A stretch of DNA of 64,000 nucleotides from JADFRG01 sp048054495 (GCA_048054495.1 JBGMQN010000069.1:1-64000); one strand, 5' to 3'. Positions 8,176 through 16,735 are shown, counted from the stretch's first letter. Notes: generated by a model not told the origin, from the letters alone. A program made the numbers and translations.

Positions 8176-8450
8176 GTGAAATGGTAGACGCGGACCGCCG
8201 CCTGTTCGATGCTTCAGAGGTGGATGAGTTTATGCGCGGGGTCGAGGCCGCCACCGAAGGAACTGACCCAAAGCCAAACCGTAGACTGAGGCTCCGCAGT
8301 CGGTTGCGCCTGGCCCTCTACTCCGCAGGCGGAATTCTGCTGGGCACCTTCTTGTTGACCCGTTCAGGCGTTGACGCCCTGACCCTCATTCCTTTATTTG
8401 CCGTATGGGTGTTTCTGGGGATCCCGGCCTGCTGCAGGCTGGAAAGGTAG
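8172..8450 (+). CDS. Small membrane protein ending in a Cys-Cys motif
   Basis: 92 residues. GTG 8172 overlaps the previous stop (GTGA), so translation is coupled. An acidic N-terminus is followed by a basic stretch and two hydrophobic helices (LALYSAGGILLGTFLLT, LTLIPLFAVWVFLGIP). It ends I-P-A-C-C-R-L-E-R, a vicinal Cys pair at the membrane edge. Vicinal Cys pairs bind Hg(II) or other soft metals in Mer proteins. The family is not recognised. Confidence 0.6.
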   Translation: MSEMVDADRRLFDASEVDEFMRGVEAATEGTDPKPNRRLRLRSRLRLALYSAGGILLGTFLLTRSGVDALTLIPLFAVWVFLGIPACCRLER

Positions 8451-8475
8451 CTCGGATGCTGCGAGTAGCGACCCG

Positions 8476-8823
8476 ATGAAAATCGAACTGCTGTATACGG
8501 CGGACTGCCCGGATTATGTGATGGCCGCAGAGCTGATCCGCATCGTCCTGTCGGAGACGCGAATACCGGCGCGCCTTGAGCTGGTGCCGGTGGAGACCGA
8601 GCAGCAGGCGCAGCGCCTCCAGTTCGTCGGTTCCCCAACCGTGCGCATGGATGGGCTCGACCTGGACCCGTATGTAACCTTCGCCGCCACCGATTTCGGC
8701 CTGCGGTGCAGGGAATATCGGGATGGCAATCAGGTGAGGGGCTGGCCCAGCAAGCGAGAGCTGAAGGATGCCATCGAAGTGGGTTGGCTCGCAGAGCGGG
8801 GCCTGTTGGCCTCCTGCTCCTAA
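8476..8823 (+). CDS. Thioredoxin-fold protein of the mer-associated type
   Basis: 115 residues. The beginning IELLYTADCPDYVMAAELI has a single Cys at the place of a thioredoxin active site. LQFVGSPTVRMDGLDLDP is the cis-Pro region typical of small thioredoxin-like proteins encoded beside merA and merB, and FGLRCREY adds a second Cys. ATG 8476 is the natural start. It follows the repeat membrane-protein genes with 25 bases between, so probably the same operon. A likely role is passing Hg(II) or reducing thiols; that is inference. Confidence 0.7.
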   Translation: MKIELLYTADCPDYVMAAELIRIVLSETRIPARLELVPVETEQQAQRLQFVGSPTVRMDGLDLDPYVTFAATDFGLRCREYRDGNQVRGWPSKRELKDAIEVGWLAERGLLASCS

Positions 8824-8840
8824 GTGACCGAGACCACTCG

Positions 8841-9320
8841 ATGAGAAACCGTTTCGGAGGCGACCTCGGTGCTGACAAGCAACCGAGCCCGGTCTGGTTA
8901 TTTGACTTGGATAACACGCTCTACCCGGCAAGCTGTGGTCTGATGGAAGCCCTCAACGCCCGGATTAGCTTATACCTCGAACAACACCTCGGCCTCCCGC
9001 CCTCACTTGCCGATCAGATGCGGGAGGAATATTTCGGCGTGTATGGCTCCTCCGTTCGTGGTGTGCTCCTGCACCGCCGGGTGGAGGCGGCGGACCTACT
9101 CGACTTTATTCATGACCTTCCGGTGGAAGATTACCTATCGAGGGACCCGCGCCTGGCTGACGAGTTGGGCGCCCTGCGCGGCCATAAACACCTTTTCACC
9201 AATGCACCTGCCAAGTACGCCTGGAGAGTGCTTCGCGCGCTTGGTCTCGAAGACCAATTGCTGAAGTTAATATCGAAGACCCGCTCAAAAATGTCGAGTT
9301 CACGCGTTTCGAACCATTGA
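8841..9320 (+). pseudogene. Truncated HAD-family hydrolase (pyrimidine 5'-nucleotidase type)
   Basis: The start PVWLFDLDNTLYPASCGLM carries the HAD nucleophile motif D-L-D-N-T. The helical cap and GHKHLFTNAPAKYAWRVLRA (motif II with Thr/Asn) follow. After about residue 145 the homology stops abruptly and the frame runs into unrelated sequence before a stop at 9320; motifs III and IV (Lys and the acidic pair) are missing. Normal length is ~220-240 residues. It is therefore a 3'-truncated gene and probably inactive. Confidence 0.75.
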
Positions 9321-9338
9321 CCCGGATTCAGCGTCGAA

Positions 9339-9677
9339 TTGAGGCGGAGCTTCGGAGTGGTGGTCTTCTTCGAGGCAGGTTTTATGGGGATGTTTGCTGG
9401 GGTTAGCCTGCTTGGCCCGAACCGAGCGGCATGCCTCAATAATCTTGAGCCGGTGGTTACGGTCAGTCTATCCAGCATTCTACTGGGAGAGAGCTACGGG
9501 ATTTTGCAGCTCCTTGGCGTGGGAATCGTCCTCACAGGTATCGTGACCGGGTGCCACTGTTTCTGGAAGCCGGGCACGGCTACCGCGACCGAAGCAGATG
9601 GGGCCAAGAAGGGGACCATCGAACTGGCAGACTGCACTCCGCTATGCAGATTGGATTCACGGTGCTTGCTCACTTGA
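9339..9677 (+). pseudogene. EamA/DMT-type transporter, C-terminal fragment
   Basis: About 65 recognisable residues (FFEAGFMGMFAGVSLLGPNR, AACLNNLEPVVTVSLSSILL, LLGVGIVLTGIVTG) match the last two or three helices of EamA-family drug/metabolite exporters, including the N-L-E-P-V motif. The other ~200 residues are absent. The frame after the last helix has no meaning. It directly follows the broken HAD gene and is a remnant. Confidence 0.7.
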
Positions 9678-9920
9678 TCGATAGTCTGGCTGAGCAATCT
9701 ACCTCGCCCTTATCGAGAATCCCATGCGTGACTTTGGGATCCCGAGCAAAAGGAAAGTGGTTGATCAAGGCTCTTTGCGTCCAGATCAATGGCTCCGGAG
9801 AGCCTTGTTGACGGTGAGCCGGGCGATGCGCGCGTGGCCCGGCGATACCGATACTGAGGGCGGCGGATGCTTTCGTCCGTCGTCAAAAGACCGAACCTCA
9901 CAAGGAGGAGGTAAATCGAA

Positions 9921-10409
9921 ATGCTTACATTAACGGTAGGAACTGTCTTGGTAGGGGCGATCATGGTGGCCCATGGATGGTGGCAGGTAGGAGTGGCCGA
10001 AGGCAAGACGACCGGCTGGCTCGCCGCCATCGTGGGTACCATCTTAGGCGTCAGTGTTGCGTTTGGCACCGTGAAAAGCCCTGAACTAGGATTACTGTTC
10101 GCGCTGTGGGCGATCTATGCGTTCATGGTCGCAGGCGCTGGAATTCAGGGACACGGCACGCGGGCCCTAGGTTTCTACGGGGGCTTCTCGTCGGTCGCGT
10201 ATTTGATCTATGTGATCTTTTTCGCGAGGGACAATGATGCTATGGGTACCGCAGTGACCGGGGTCCTGGCCGGATCCTTTTTCCTGCTATTCCTATACAT
10301 GGCTCCGCCGCTGCGCGCTCTTGCCAGAGTCGTAGCGTGGATCTTCATCATAGGCGGAGCGGCCGTTTCCGTGATCGGGTTTGCAGAGTTACTCGGCGCG
10401 ACGTTCTAG
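9921..10409 (+). CDS. Integral membrane protein, unknown
   Basis: 162 residues with five or six hydrophobic segments (VGTVLVGAIMVAHGWW, WLAAIVGTILGVSVAFG, LGLLFALWAIYAFMVAGAG, VLAGSFFLLFLYMAP, VVAWIFIIGGAAVSVIGF). A strong AGGAGG precedes the ATG. The size and topology recall the AmiS/UreI channel group, but no specific motif supports that. It lies 75 bases before prkA with a hairpin between. Confidence 0.6.
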   Translation: MLTLTVGTVLVGAIMVAHGWWQVGVAEGKTTGWLAAIVGTILGVSVAFGTVKSPELGLLFALWAIYAFMVAGAGIQGHGTRALGFYGGFSSVAYLIYVIFFARDNDAMGTAVTGVLAGSFFLLFLYMAPPLRALARVVAWIFIIGGAAVSVIGFAELLGATF

Positions 10410-10427
10410 GAACGCTTGGCTCCGAAG

Positions 10428-10455
10428 GGAGGAGGTGGGCGCGCACACCTCCTCC
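10428..10455 (+). terminator. Strong hairpin between the membrane-protein gene and prkA
   Basis: GGAGGAGGTG (10428-10437) pairs perfectly with CACCTCCTCC (10446-10455) across an 8-base loop. There is no T-run, so it may be a processing or attenuation structure rather than a simple terminator. The left arm also looks like a ribosome site that the hairpin would hide. Confidence 0.45.
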
Positions 10456-10484
10456 TGTAGGTAGCCTCGAGGAAGGGGAGTAGG

Positions 10485-12419
10485 ATGAAATTATGGAAGC
10501 AGATCCGAGAACATCATGAGTCTTTGGAATGGGAAGGTAACTTCCCTGAATACTACGACATGGTCAAGGAGCATCCCGAGATCGCGCGGCTCTCTCACGC
10601 CAGAATCCATGTCTCCATTCAACATCCAGGCACGCGGCTCGGGCGACTAGGGGAGACCAGTTACGCTCTCTTCGCGGACGAGTTATTTGGAATCGACCGA
10701 GCTCTGGATCAGGTGGTCCGCCACTTCGATTCTGCAGCCCGTGGCCTAGAGACCCGAAAGCGCATCCTCCTGCTGGTGGGCCCGCCTGGAAGTGGCAAGT
10801 CCACTCTGGCGAATCAGCTCAAGGCAGGCCTCGAGCGATACTCACAAACAGAACAGGGAAGGATGTATGCCATCGCAGGATGCCCAATTCAGGAAGAGCC
10901 CCTGCATTTGATCCCGGCGGAATTTCGCCCCCAAGCGGAGCAGGAGTTGGGTATTTCGATCGAAGGCGATCTCTGTCCGCACTGCCGCTGGCTCCTACGG
11001 GAGACCTATCAAGGGAATATCGAAGAGGTTGTGGTGCGACGCGTGCTCCTGAGCGAAGCGGCCGGAATCGGCATCGGAACCTTCGTCGCCACCGATCCGC
11101 GCAGCCAGAAGGTTTCGCGTTTGATCGGTTCGCTCGATTACAGCTTAATCGGAGAGGATCGCCTGCGGCCGTCTGGAAGGGCCTATCGCCTGGATGGCGA
11201 GCTCAACGTCGCCAACCGTGGGCTAGTCGAGTTCATTGAAATCTTCAAATTGGAGGAGCGGTTTTTGGCGATTTTGCTGGTACTAAGTGAAGAATTAAAG
11301 ATCAAGGCGCCCAGCTTTGGGACCATCTACGTGGACGAGGCGATCATTGCTCACACCAACGAGGCGGAGTACAAAGCGATCGTCGAAGACCCTCGATCCG
11401 AGGCGCTGCAGGATCGGATCGTCGCGATCCGGGTTCCCTACAACTTGCGCGTGAGCGACGAGGTTCGCATCTACCAGAAGCTGCTGGGGGACCTTGCCGG
11501 GCCAACGGTTCATCTGTCTCCGCTGGCGCTGCCGGTGGCGGCCAATCTGGCGGTGCTGTCCAGGCTGGAAGATACCAATAAGTGGGGCATGACCCTTCCG
11601 CTGAAACTCTCGCTTTACGATGGCAAGTACGAACAAGGTTACAGCTGGCAGGACGTCCAGAACATGATGGAGGAGTCTGCTCGCGAAGGCATGACGGGCA
11701 TTTCGCCCCGCTTCGTTATCAATCAGATTTCCAACGCTATCAGCAAGACCGAAGACTGTCTCGATCCGATTTCGCTGCTGGAGACGATCTGGGAGGGGAT
11801 CGAGCAGAGCACTGCACTTTCCCAGATGGAACGCGACAGGCTTTTCGCGTTGTTCAAGTATGCGCGGTCGGAATACGATCGGCTGGCTATTCGGGCAGTT
11901 CGGATGGCCATGGTGGAGGAATTCAAGGACAAGGCGGATGCGCTCTTCGCGGGCTATCTGGCCAACGTGGAGGCGGACCTCACGGGAGAGCCTGCACTGG
12001 ACGAGTCGACAGGAAAGAAGCTGCCTGCCGACGAACAGGCCATGCGTCGCCTGGAATCTCTGGTGGATCTCGATGGGGGTGAGAGAGCGCGGAAATATCG
12101 CCGAGAGGTGGATGAGCGTCATAAGACCTGGGAATCGCAAGGCCTCTCCCCTGACTACACTTCTGAACCGCGGCTGGCTCGGGCGATCCAGACCCATTTG
12201 CTACCCGATCGGCGGAGGGTGTCTCGAGTGGCTGTTCCGGCGGACAAGCTTGACACCGAGAGGCTGAAGGAACGCGCGGGCGTGCTCGATCGACTGCTTA
12301 GCGAGCATGGTTTCGAGAAGGACTGCGCCGAGTCGCTGCTCCAGTATGTCTCGCAAACCACCGGGCACTCGAAGAAACGTAAAGATCTGCCCAAGTCGCT
12401 TCGCTGGCTGCGCGATTGA
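10485..12419 (+). CDS. prkA: PrkA-type serine protein kinase/AAA+ protein
   Basis: 644 residues, the usual PrkA length. An N-terminal AAA domain carries Walker A GPPGSGKSTLANQL (about residues 103-116) and the region FGTIYVDEAIIAHTNEAEY. The C-terminal part is the kinase-like PrkA domain. The segment CPHCRWLLRETYQGNIEEV and the zinc-like Cys pair are family features. PrkA usually sits with yhbH/yeaH and spoVR and acts in starvation or stress signalling; those partners are not here, and the gene stands between fragments of unrelated genes. GGGGAG before the ATG fixes the start. Confidence 0.92.
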   Translation: MKLWKQIREHHESLEWEGNFPEYYDMVKEHPEIARLSHARIHVSIQHPGTRLGRLGETSYALFADELFGIDRALDQVVRHFDSAARGLETRKRILLLVGPPGSGKSTLANQLKAGLERYSQTEQGRMYAIAGCPIQEEPLHLIPAEFRPQAEQELGISIEGDLCPHCRWLLRETYQGNIEEVVVRRVLLSEAAGIGIGTFVATDPRSQKVSRLIGSLDYSLIGEDRLRPSGRAYRLDGELNVANRGLVEFIEIFKLEERFLAILLVLSEELKIKAPSFGTIYVDEAIIAHTNEAEYKAIVEDPRSEALQDRIVAIRVPYNLRVSDEVRIYQKLLGDLAGPTVHLSPLALPVAANLAVLSRLEDTNKWGMTLPLKLSLYDGKYEQGYSWQDVQNMMEESAREGMTGISPRFVINQISNAISKTEDCLDPISLLETIWEGIEQSTALSQMERDRLFALFKYARSEYDRLAIRAVRMAMVEEFKDKADALFAGYLANVEADLTGEPALDESTGKKLPADEQAMRRLESLVDLDGGERARKYRREVDERHKTWESQGLSPDYTSEPRLARAIQTHLLPDRRRVSRVAVPADKLDTERLKERAGVLDRLLSEHGFEKDCAESLLQYVSQTTGHSKKRKDLPKSLRWLRD

Positions 12420-12488
12420 CGAGTCTGAAGTTGGTGCAATCGAGGCCGTATTACGCCTATTGGCGAGCGGAACGGGTTGCTGAGTTCG

Positions 12489-12617
12489 ATCAAGCCCATT
12501 TGCCTCGGCGCAATGGTGCTCGAGGAACTTGTGCGCCGGGCGGGCATTGCGCCTTATCAGGTGGACGACATCATTAAGGGATGCGTGACGCAAATCGACG
12601 AACAGGGCTGGACGTAG
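12489..12617 (+). pseudogene. Thiolase (acetyl-CoA acetyltransferase) N-terminal fragment
   Basis: Frame translation gives LGAMVLEELVRRAGIAPYQ and VDDIIKGCVTQIDEQGW, then a stop. This matches residues ~30-75 of thiolases (the L-G-x-x-x-x-x-x-x-x-R-A-G-I-x-P-x-x-V-D segment). The catalytic parts are absent and no start with a ribosome site is seen. It is a short remnant. Confidence 0.65.
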
Positions 12618-12762
12618 CATGTGTTGCGGCACTGCAGGCGGGTTTTCCGGTTGAATTTACAATCGAAAGGTTGAATTTAGCCTCATGAGGGAAGCTCCGT
12701 GATTTGGCGCGGGTGGCATTTGTAGAACCCGATTTGGTGGGGACGAAAGGCACTCGAAAAGA

Positions 12763-13173
12763 ATGTGGAGGACCGGGGAACTGGATAAAGCCTTGTCCCG
12801 AGTCGTCGTTGTTACCGACAGCTCTGCGTCCCTCCCGCCCGAATTGGTCGAGTTCTTCGGCAATAGTATTGCCCCACAGTGGGTCGTGATCGATGGAACA
12901 CCCTACCGAGACGGTGAAATAGATTGTTCTGCTCTCTGGGAACGTCAGAGTCTTGGCAGCAAAATAACAACCGCTCAACCCACTCCGGAAGACCTTGTCA
13001 ACATACTCGGATCCGTTGCACCCGTCGCCGATATAATTCTCATAGTCACGGTTGCCTCCCGATGTGCACAGGATGTAGGAGGAAAAGAACAGTCCCGCGT
13101 TCTGCCTCTGGCGCATGTTGATCTAGTCTGCGGTGGTTCCCTTCCATCGCGTTCGCTTCTAATGTGCTCCTAA
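12763..13173 (+). pseudogene. DegV-family fatty-acid-binding protein, N-terminal fragment
   Basis: About 85 residues fit the N-terminal part of DegV proteins, which bind fatty acids for the bacterial fatty acid kinase. VVVVTDSSASLPPELVEFFG is the V-T-D-S-x-x-x-L-P motif, GTPYRDGEID follows, and SKITTAQPTPEDLVNIL is the T-T-x-Q-P-x-P motif. Homology stops near residue 100 of ~280 and the frame then drifts to a stop. It is a truncated remnant just upstream of the merA promoter. Confidence 0.7.
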
Positions 13174-13185
13174 TCGCAGGGCCCA

Positions 13186-13247
13186 TTGACAGATGACGAA
13201 GTCGCGGTATAGAATTCGCCGCATACCCATGCCCCCTTAGGGGATAG
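13186..13247 (+). promoter_or_regulatory. merA promoter with CsoR-type operator box 3
   Basis: TTGACA at 13186-13191 and TATAGA at 13208-13213 (16-base spacer; TAGAAT two bases on gives 18). The dyad CCCCCTTAGGGG at 13232-13243 lies at the expected start of transcription, flanked by ATAC on the left and GATA on the right. The layout is the same as at 4464-4516. No MerR-type long-spacer promoter is seen, so merA appears to be under CsoR-type control. Confidence 0.6.
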
Positions 13248-13450
13248 GATCGGGCTCATTCAGACCCCGGTGGCGACGCTGGATAAACAGGCGCTGGGCC
13301 CTCTGTTGCAGGCGGGATAATGTTCTCGGCGACGAAAAACAGCTGACCGGGAGCTTATGATGTGCAACGGTGCTACGGGGGTCAGGGGCAGAGTATGGAT
13401 GAAGCGATTTGAAAGCCCCCATGCGTGGGGGCGCATCACTGGAGGCAATG

Positions 13451-15115
13451 ATGGCAGAGCTAGAGAAAATCAAGTTTGACGTCCGAGGTATGACCTGTTC
13501 TTCGTGCGAAGGGCACGTTGCGGATGCCCTCAAAAGCGTAGAGGGCGTCCAGTCGGTCGAGATTCCCGGATGGGAATCCTCGGAGGCTGAGGTGATCGCG
13601 GAGCAAGGAGTCGACGCCGAAGCATTTTCGGAGGCGGTTCGAAGCGCAGGCTACTCGGCCAGCATTAAGGCCCGGCAACCTGTTGATGGAAAGGCGGGCA
13701 CCAACGGCAAAGGCGATGGCCGGTTCGACTTGATGGTCATCGGCGGAGGATCGGGCGGTTTTGCAGCCGCCATTAAAGGAGCCGAGCTCGGGTTCAAGGT
13801 GGGCTTGGTCGAGGCGGCCGAAATCGGCGGCACCTGTGTAAACATTGGCTGCGTGCCGTCCAAGACGCTCATCCGGTCTGTGGAGCTATCCCATCTGGCT
13901 GGGCAGACCCGATTCAAAGGAATCGACACGTCACAGGGGCCGATCGACTGGCCCCAGGTCATCGATCACAAAGATGAGCTGGTACGCGGTCTGCGGAAGG
14001 CGAAGTATTCGGACGTACTGGAGGCTTATCCCGAGATCACCTACATCCAGGGCAAAGCCACGCTCCTCGGCGGCAATTCCCTGGAGGTCGACGGCGAGCC
14101 ATATGCACCTGGCAAGATCATCCTCGCAACCGGCGCGAGCCCCTGGGCGCCCCCGATCCCCGGGCTAGCTGAAGCAGGGTACCTGGATAGCACGGCGGCC
14201 TTAGATCTCAAAGAGATCCCACAATCGATGATCGTGCTTGGTGCAAATGCGGTGGGCCTGGAGATCGCGCAGATTTACTCCAGAGCGGGAAGCGAAGTGA
14301 CGATACTCGAATTGCTGCCCCGTATCGCGCCCTTTGAAGATGAGGAGATCAGCAGCGCCCTGACCGATTATTTGGAGGACGAGGGCCTGCGGATCGTGAC
14401 CGGATTTCAGACCGCTTCCGTGGAGAAAGCTGACGGAAGCTACTTGCTGCGAGGGAGCCAGGAGGAGTCCGAGTTGACTTTTGAAGCTCAGGCGCTGCTG
14501 GTGGCCACCGGGCGACGGCCAAACACGGCCGGACTCGGTTTGGAAGAGGCGGGAGTCAAGCTCGGCAGGCGCGGCGAGATACTGGTGGATGAGCACCTTG
14601 CGACCGACAATCCCGATGTCTACGCCGTTGGCGATATTCTCGGTCGAGACATGTTCGTGTATGTTGCGGCCTACGACGGAATTCTTGCGGCCGAGAATGC
14701 GCTTTCGCAGGCCGGCCGCGTCTACGATGCCGAATACATCGCACGTATCACCTTCACCGACCCTCAGGTTGCCTCCGCCGGGCTGACCGAAGCACAGGCC
14801 CGAGAAAAGGGCTATGAAGTCAAGGTGAGTAGGCTGGGAATGGAGCACGTTCCGCGCGCTCTGGCGGCGCGCGACACGCGCGGATTGATCAAGCTCGTGG
14901 CGGATGCCTCCACAGATCGCCTGCTCGGGGCGCACATTCTCGCGCCGGAAGCAGGAGAGATGATTCAGACCGCGGTGATAGTCATCCGCTTCGGCATTAC
15001 AGTGAGTGAAATGCGAGGCACGATGTTTCCGTACCTCACGAACGCCGAAGGGCTCAAGCTGGCCGCGCTGGCGTTCGACAAGGACGTGGCGATGCTCAGT
15101 TGCTGCGCGGGCTGA
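13451..15115 (+). CDS. merA: Mercuric reductase MerA with N-terminal HMA domain
   Basis: Reduces Hg(II) to volatile Hg(0) with NADPH and FAD. 554 residues. An N-terminal heavy-metal domain has GMTCSSCE. After a linker come the FAD site VIGGGSGGFAAAIKGAE, the redox pair GGTCVNIGCVPSK (C-x4-C), the NADPH-binding domain (IVLGANAVGLEIAQIYSRAG) and the second FAD motif VYAVGDILG. The dimer domain ends YLTNAEGLKLAALAF and LSCCAG, the C-terminal vicinal Cys pair that receives Hg(II) from the partner subunit. GGAGG five bases before ATG 13451 sets the start; an adjacent ATG at 13448 is too close. It lies downstream of the CsoR-type operator and likely leads the operon to 19.6 kb. Confidence 0.95.
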   Translation: MAELEKIKFDVRGMTCSSCEGHVADALKSVEGVQSVEIPGWESSEAEVIAEQGVDAEAFSEAVRSAGYSASIKARQPVDGKAGTNGKGDGRFDLMVIGGGSGGFAAAIKGAELGFKVGLVEAAEIGGTCVNIGCVPSKTLIRSVELSHLAGQTRFKGIDTSQGPIDWPQVIDHKDELVRGLRKAKYSDVLEAYPEITYIQGKATLLGGNSLEVDGEPYAPGKIILATGASPWAPPIPGLAEAGYLDSTAALDLKEIPQSMIVLGANAVGLEIAQIYSRAGSEVTILELLPRIAPFEDEEISSALTDYLEDEGLRIVTGFQTASVEKADGSYLLRGSQEESELTFEAQALLVATGRRPNTAGLGLEEAGVKLGRRGEILVDEHLATDNPDVYAVGDILGRDMFVYVAAYDGILAAENALSQAGRVYDAEYIARITFTDPQVASAGLTEAQAREKGYEVKVSRLGMEHVPRALAARDTRGLIKLVADASTDRLLGAHILAPEAGEMIQTAVIVIRFGITVSEMRGTMFPYLTNAEGLKLAALAFDKDVAMLSCCAG

Positions 15116-15127
15116 GGCGCGGGTCAA

Positions 15128-15246
15128 AGGGGAACTCATCGGGAACGATCCTGCTTGTCTGCCAGGCGGGGAAGCTCGTCTTTCGCAACAACTACCCGCT
15201 GATCGAAGAGCAACTGCGCCAGCTCTTCGAGTTGGCCACGAGTTGA
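15128..15246 (+). other. Short open frame resembling the end of a thioredoxin-like protein
   Basis: One frame reads G-T-I-L-L-V-C-Q-A-G-K-L-V-F-R-N-N-Y-P and then IEEQLRQLFELATS with a stop at 15246. The pattern of a strand, G-K-L-V-F and a last helix resembles the C-terminus of small thioredoxin-fold proteins, but no active site or start is present. Possibly a remnant. Confidence 0.3.
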
Positions 15247-15288
15247 ATCAAGGAGTTTGTTGATGCTCATGTCTGGTGAGCGTTCCGT

Positions 15289-16119
15289 ATGACCACAAAA
15301 GAGGCCCGGACCGTAGAACCTAAAACACCTGCCCCGGGCTGGCTATTCCCGGTCGCCGTTCTGCTGGCGCTTGTCGCAATCGGCGTCGGATCAACGATCT
15401 TCCGCTCGGGAAACCTGGGGGCGCTGCCTGTGGCCTGGGCCTTCTCAGCCGGCATGTTAGCGACCGTCAATCCTTGTGGCTGGGCCCTGCTCCCCTCTTA
15501 CGCGGCCTACTATCTTGGCTCGAACGAGGCTGGTTACGAGCAGCGCTCGACGATGCGCCGTGCGTCGGAAGGGCTGCGCCTTGGGCTGCTGATGACGGCC
15601 GGCTTTCTGGTGATTTTCAGCATCGTGGGGGCGGCCATTTCGCTCGGGCTGCGTGTTCTGGTTCAGGTCATGCCGTTCCTCGCCATCCTAGTTGGCCTTG
15701 GACTGATAGGCCTGGGTCTTTGGCTGCTTTTCGGCGGCTCCTTGAGGATATCCATCCCGACCCCCACCATTAACGCGCAGGCCCGCAACCCGAAGTCAGT
15801 GTTCGCGTATGGGCTGGCCTACGGATTTGCCTCGCTTAGCTGTACATTGCCTATTTTTCTAGTGGTAATCGGCAGCAGCCTGGCCACAGGCACTCCGGGA
15901 GAGGCGGCAATTATGTTCGCCAGCTTCGGGGCCGGCATGGCGCTCGTTCTGATGGCAGTGGTCTTCAGCATCGCGCTCGTGAAGGGGGCGATCGTTGAAC
16001 AGGTGCAGGCAGTGCTCCCGTACGTGTACCGATTTGGCGCAGCGCTGCTTATCCTCGCGGGAGCATACCTGATCTGGTATCAGGGCCGCTACTTGCGATA
16101 TTTCTTACCCACATTCTGA
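15289..16119 (+). CDS. CcdA/DsbD-type thiol-disulfide transmembrane protein
   Basis: 276 residues, six to seven membrane helices. It carries the two signature motifs of the CcdA family: TVNPCGWALLPSY in the first core helix and SLSCTLPIFLVV in the fourth. The paired Cys carry electrons across the membrane. The next gene encodes an extracytoplasmic redoxin, the natural electron acceptor, so the pair forms one pathway. Placement after merA suggests a role in Hg(II) handling or in keeping exported thiols reduced. The N-terminal ~30 residues precede an anchor helix (LFPVAVLLALVAIGVGSTIF). Confidence 0.85.
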   Translation: MTTKEARTVEPKTPAPGWLFPVAVLLALVAIGVGSTIFRSGNLGALPVAWAFSAGMLATVNPCGWALLPSYAAYYLGSNEAGYEQRSTMRRASEGLRLGLLMTAGFLVIFSIVGAAISLGLRVLVQVMPFLAILVGLGLIGLGLWLLFGGSLRISIPTPTINAQARNPKSVFAYGLAYGFASLSCTLPIFLVVIGSSLATGTPGEAAIMFASFGAGMALVLMAVVFSIALVKGAIVEQVQAVLPYVYRFGAALLILAGAYLIWYQGRYLRYFLPTF

Positions 16120-16133
16120 CGGGAGCCGTATCC

Positions 16134-16715
16134 ATGACGACGCCTAGTAATAAAAGTAAACGTAGAGCGCGGACTAAACGCAAGAGACAGGCCTCACGCC
16201 GAAGACGCGTGTTATTGTGGGCTGCGGTGGGCGGGCTAGGCGTGTTTGTGGCCTGGGCGGTGATTTCCAACCCGTTGCCGACCACCAAAGCGCAGTCCCT
16301 AGCCGAACCGGCTCCGGACATTACGCTGATGACCCAGGAGGGCGAATACCGTCTATCCGAGCAGAAGGGAGAAACGGTCGCGCTCTTCTTTGCGTTTGTG
16401 GGTTGACCGAGCTGTGCGCGGGAGGTTCCCGCGCTCAATCGAATTCGAGAAGAGTTCGGCGTGGAGGTAGTAGCGGTCAATCTTTTGCCGCAAGCCAATA
16501 GTCTTGAAGAGTGGCAAGCCTTTCTTGAGGAATTTGGTGCAGCCGATTTCGTTTGGGCCGCGGATACTCTCGACCAGCTTGCTTCGCGGACCTACAACAT
16601 TCAGTCGCTCGGCACTACGATCATCATCGACCGCGATGGGCAGATGGTCTACCGGGATGAGGTGGCCAGCTCCTACGAGATGCTGCAGCCAGCGATCTTG
16701 GCGGCGCTTAAGTAA
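16134..16715 (+). CDS. Selenocysteine-containing TlpA/redoxin-like protein (UPSC active site)
   Basis: 193 codons if UGA at 16404-16406 (codon 91) is read as selenocysteine. A very basic N-terminus and one membrane anchor (RVLLWAAVGGLGVFVAWAVI) are followed by a redoxin fold outside the membrane: AEPAPDITLMTQEGEYRLSE, then VALFFAFVG-U-P-S-C-A-R-E-V-P, VEVVAVNLLPQANSLEEW, and GTTIIIDRDGQMVYRDEV. The UGA stands exactly at the first Cys of the thioredoxin C-x-x-C motif, and homology continues unbroken after it to TAA 16715. A hairpin at 16416-16434 fits a bacterial SECIS element. It follows ccdA by 14 bases. The alternative, a plain nonsense mutation, is less likely given three similar cases in the window. 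Confidence 0.85.
16416..16434 (+). promoter_or_regulatory. Candidate bacterial SECIS element
   Basis: Stem GCGCGGG (16416-16422) and CCCGCGC (16428-16434), seven perfect pairs, with loop AGGTT. The loop begins 16 bases after the UGA and has G at its second position, which meets the published rule for bacterial SECIS hairpins (loop 16-37 bases downstream with an early G). Confidence 0.7.
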
Positions 16716-16735
16716 GGACTAGCGAGGAGGTTCTC

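Noticed and set aside
8318..8931. Long minus-strand frames opposite the thioredoxin-fold gene
   Set aside because: They are antisense shadows with Arg/Pro-rich, family-free translations.
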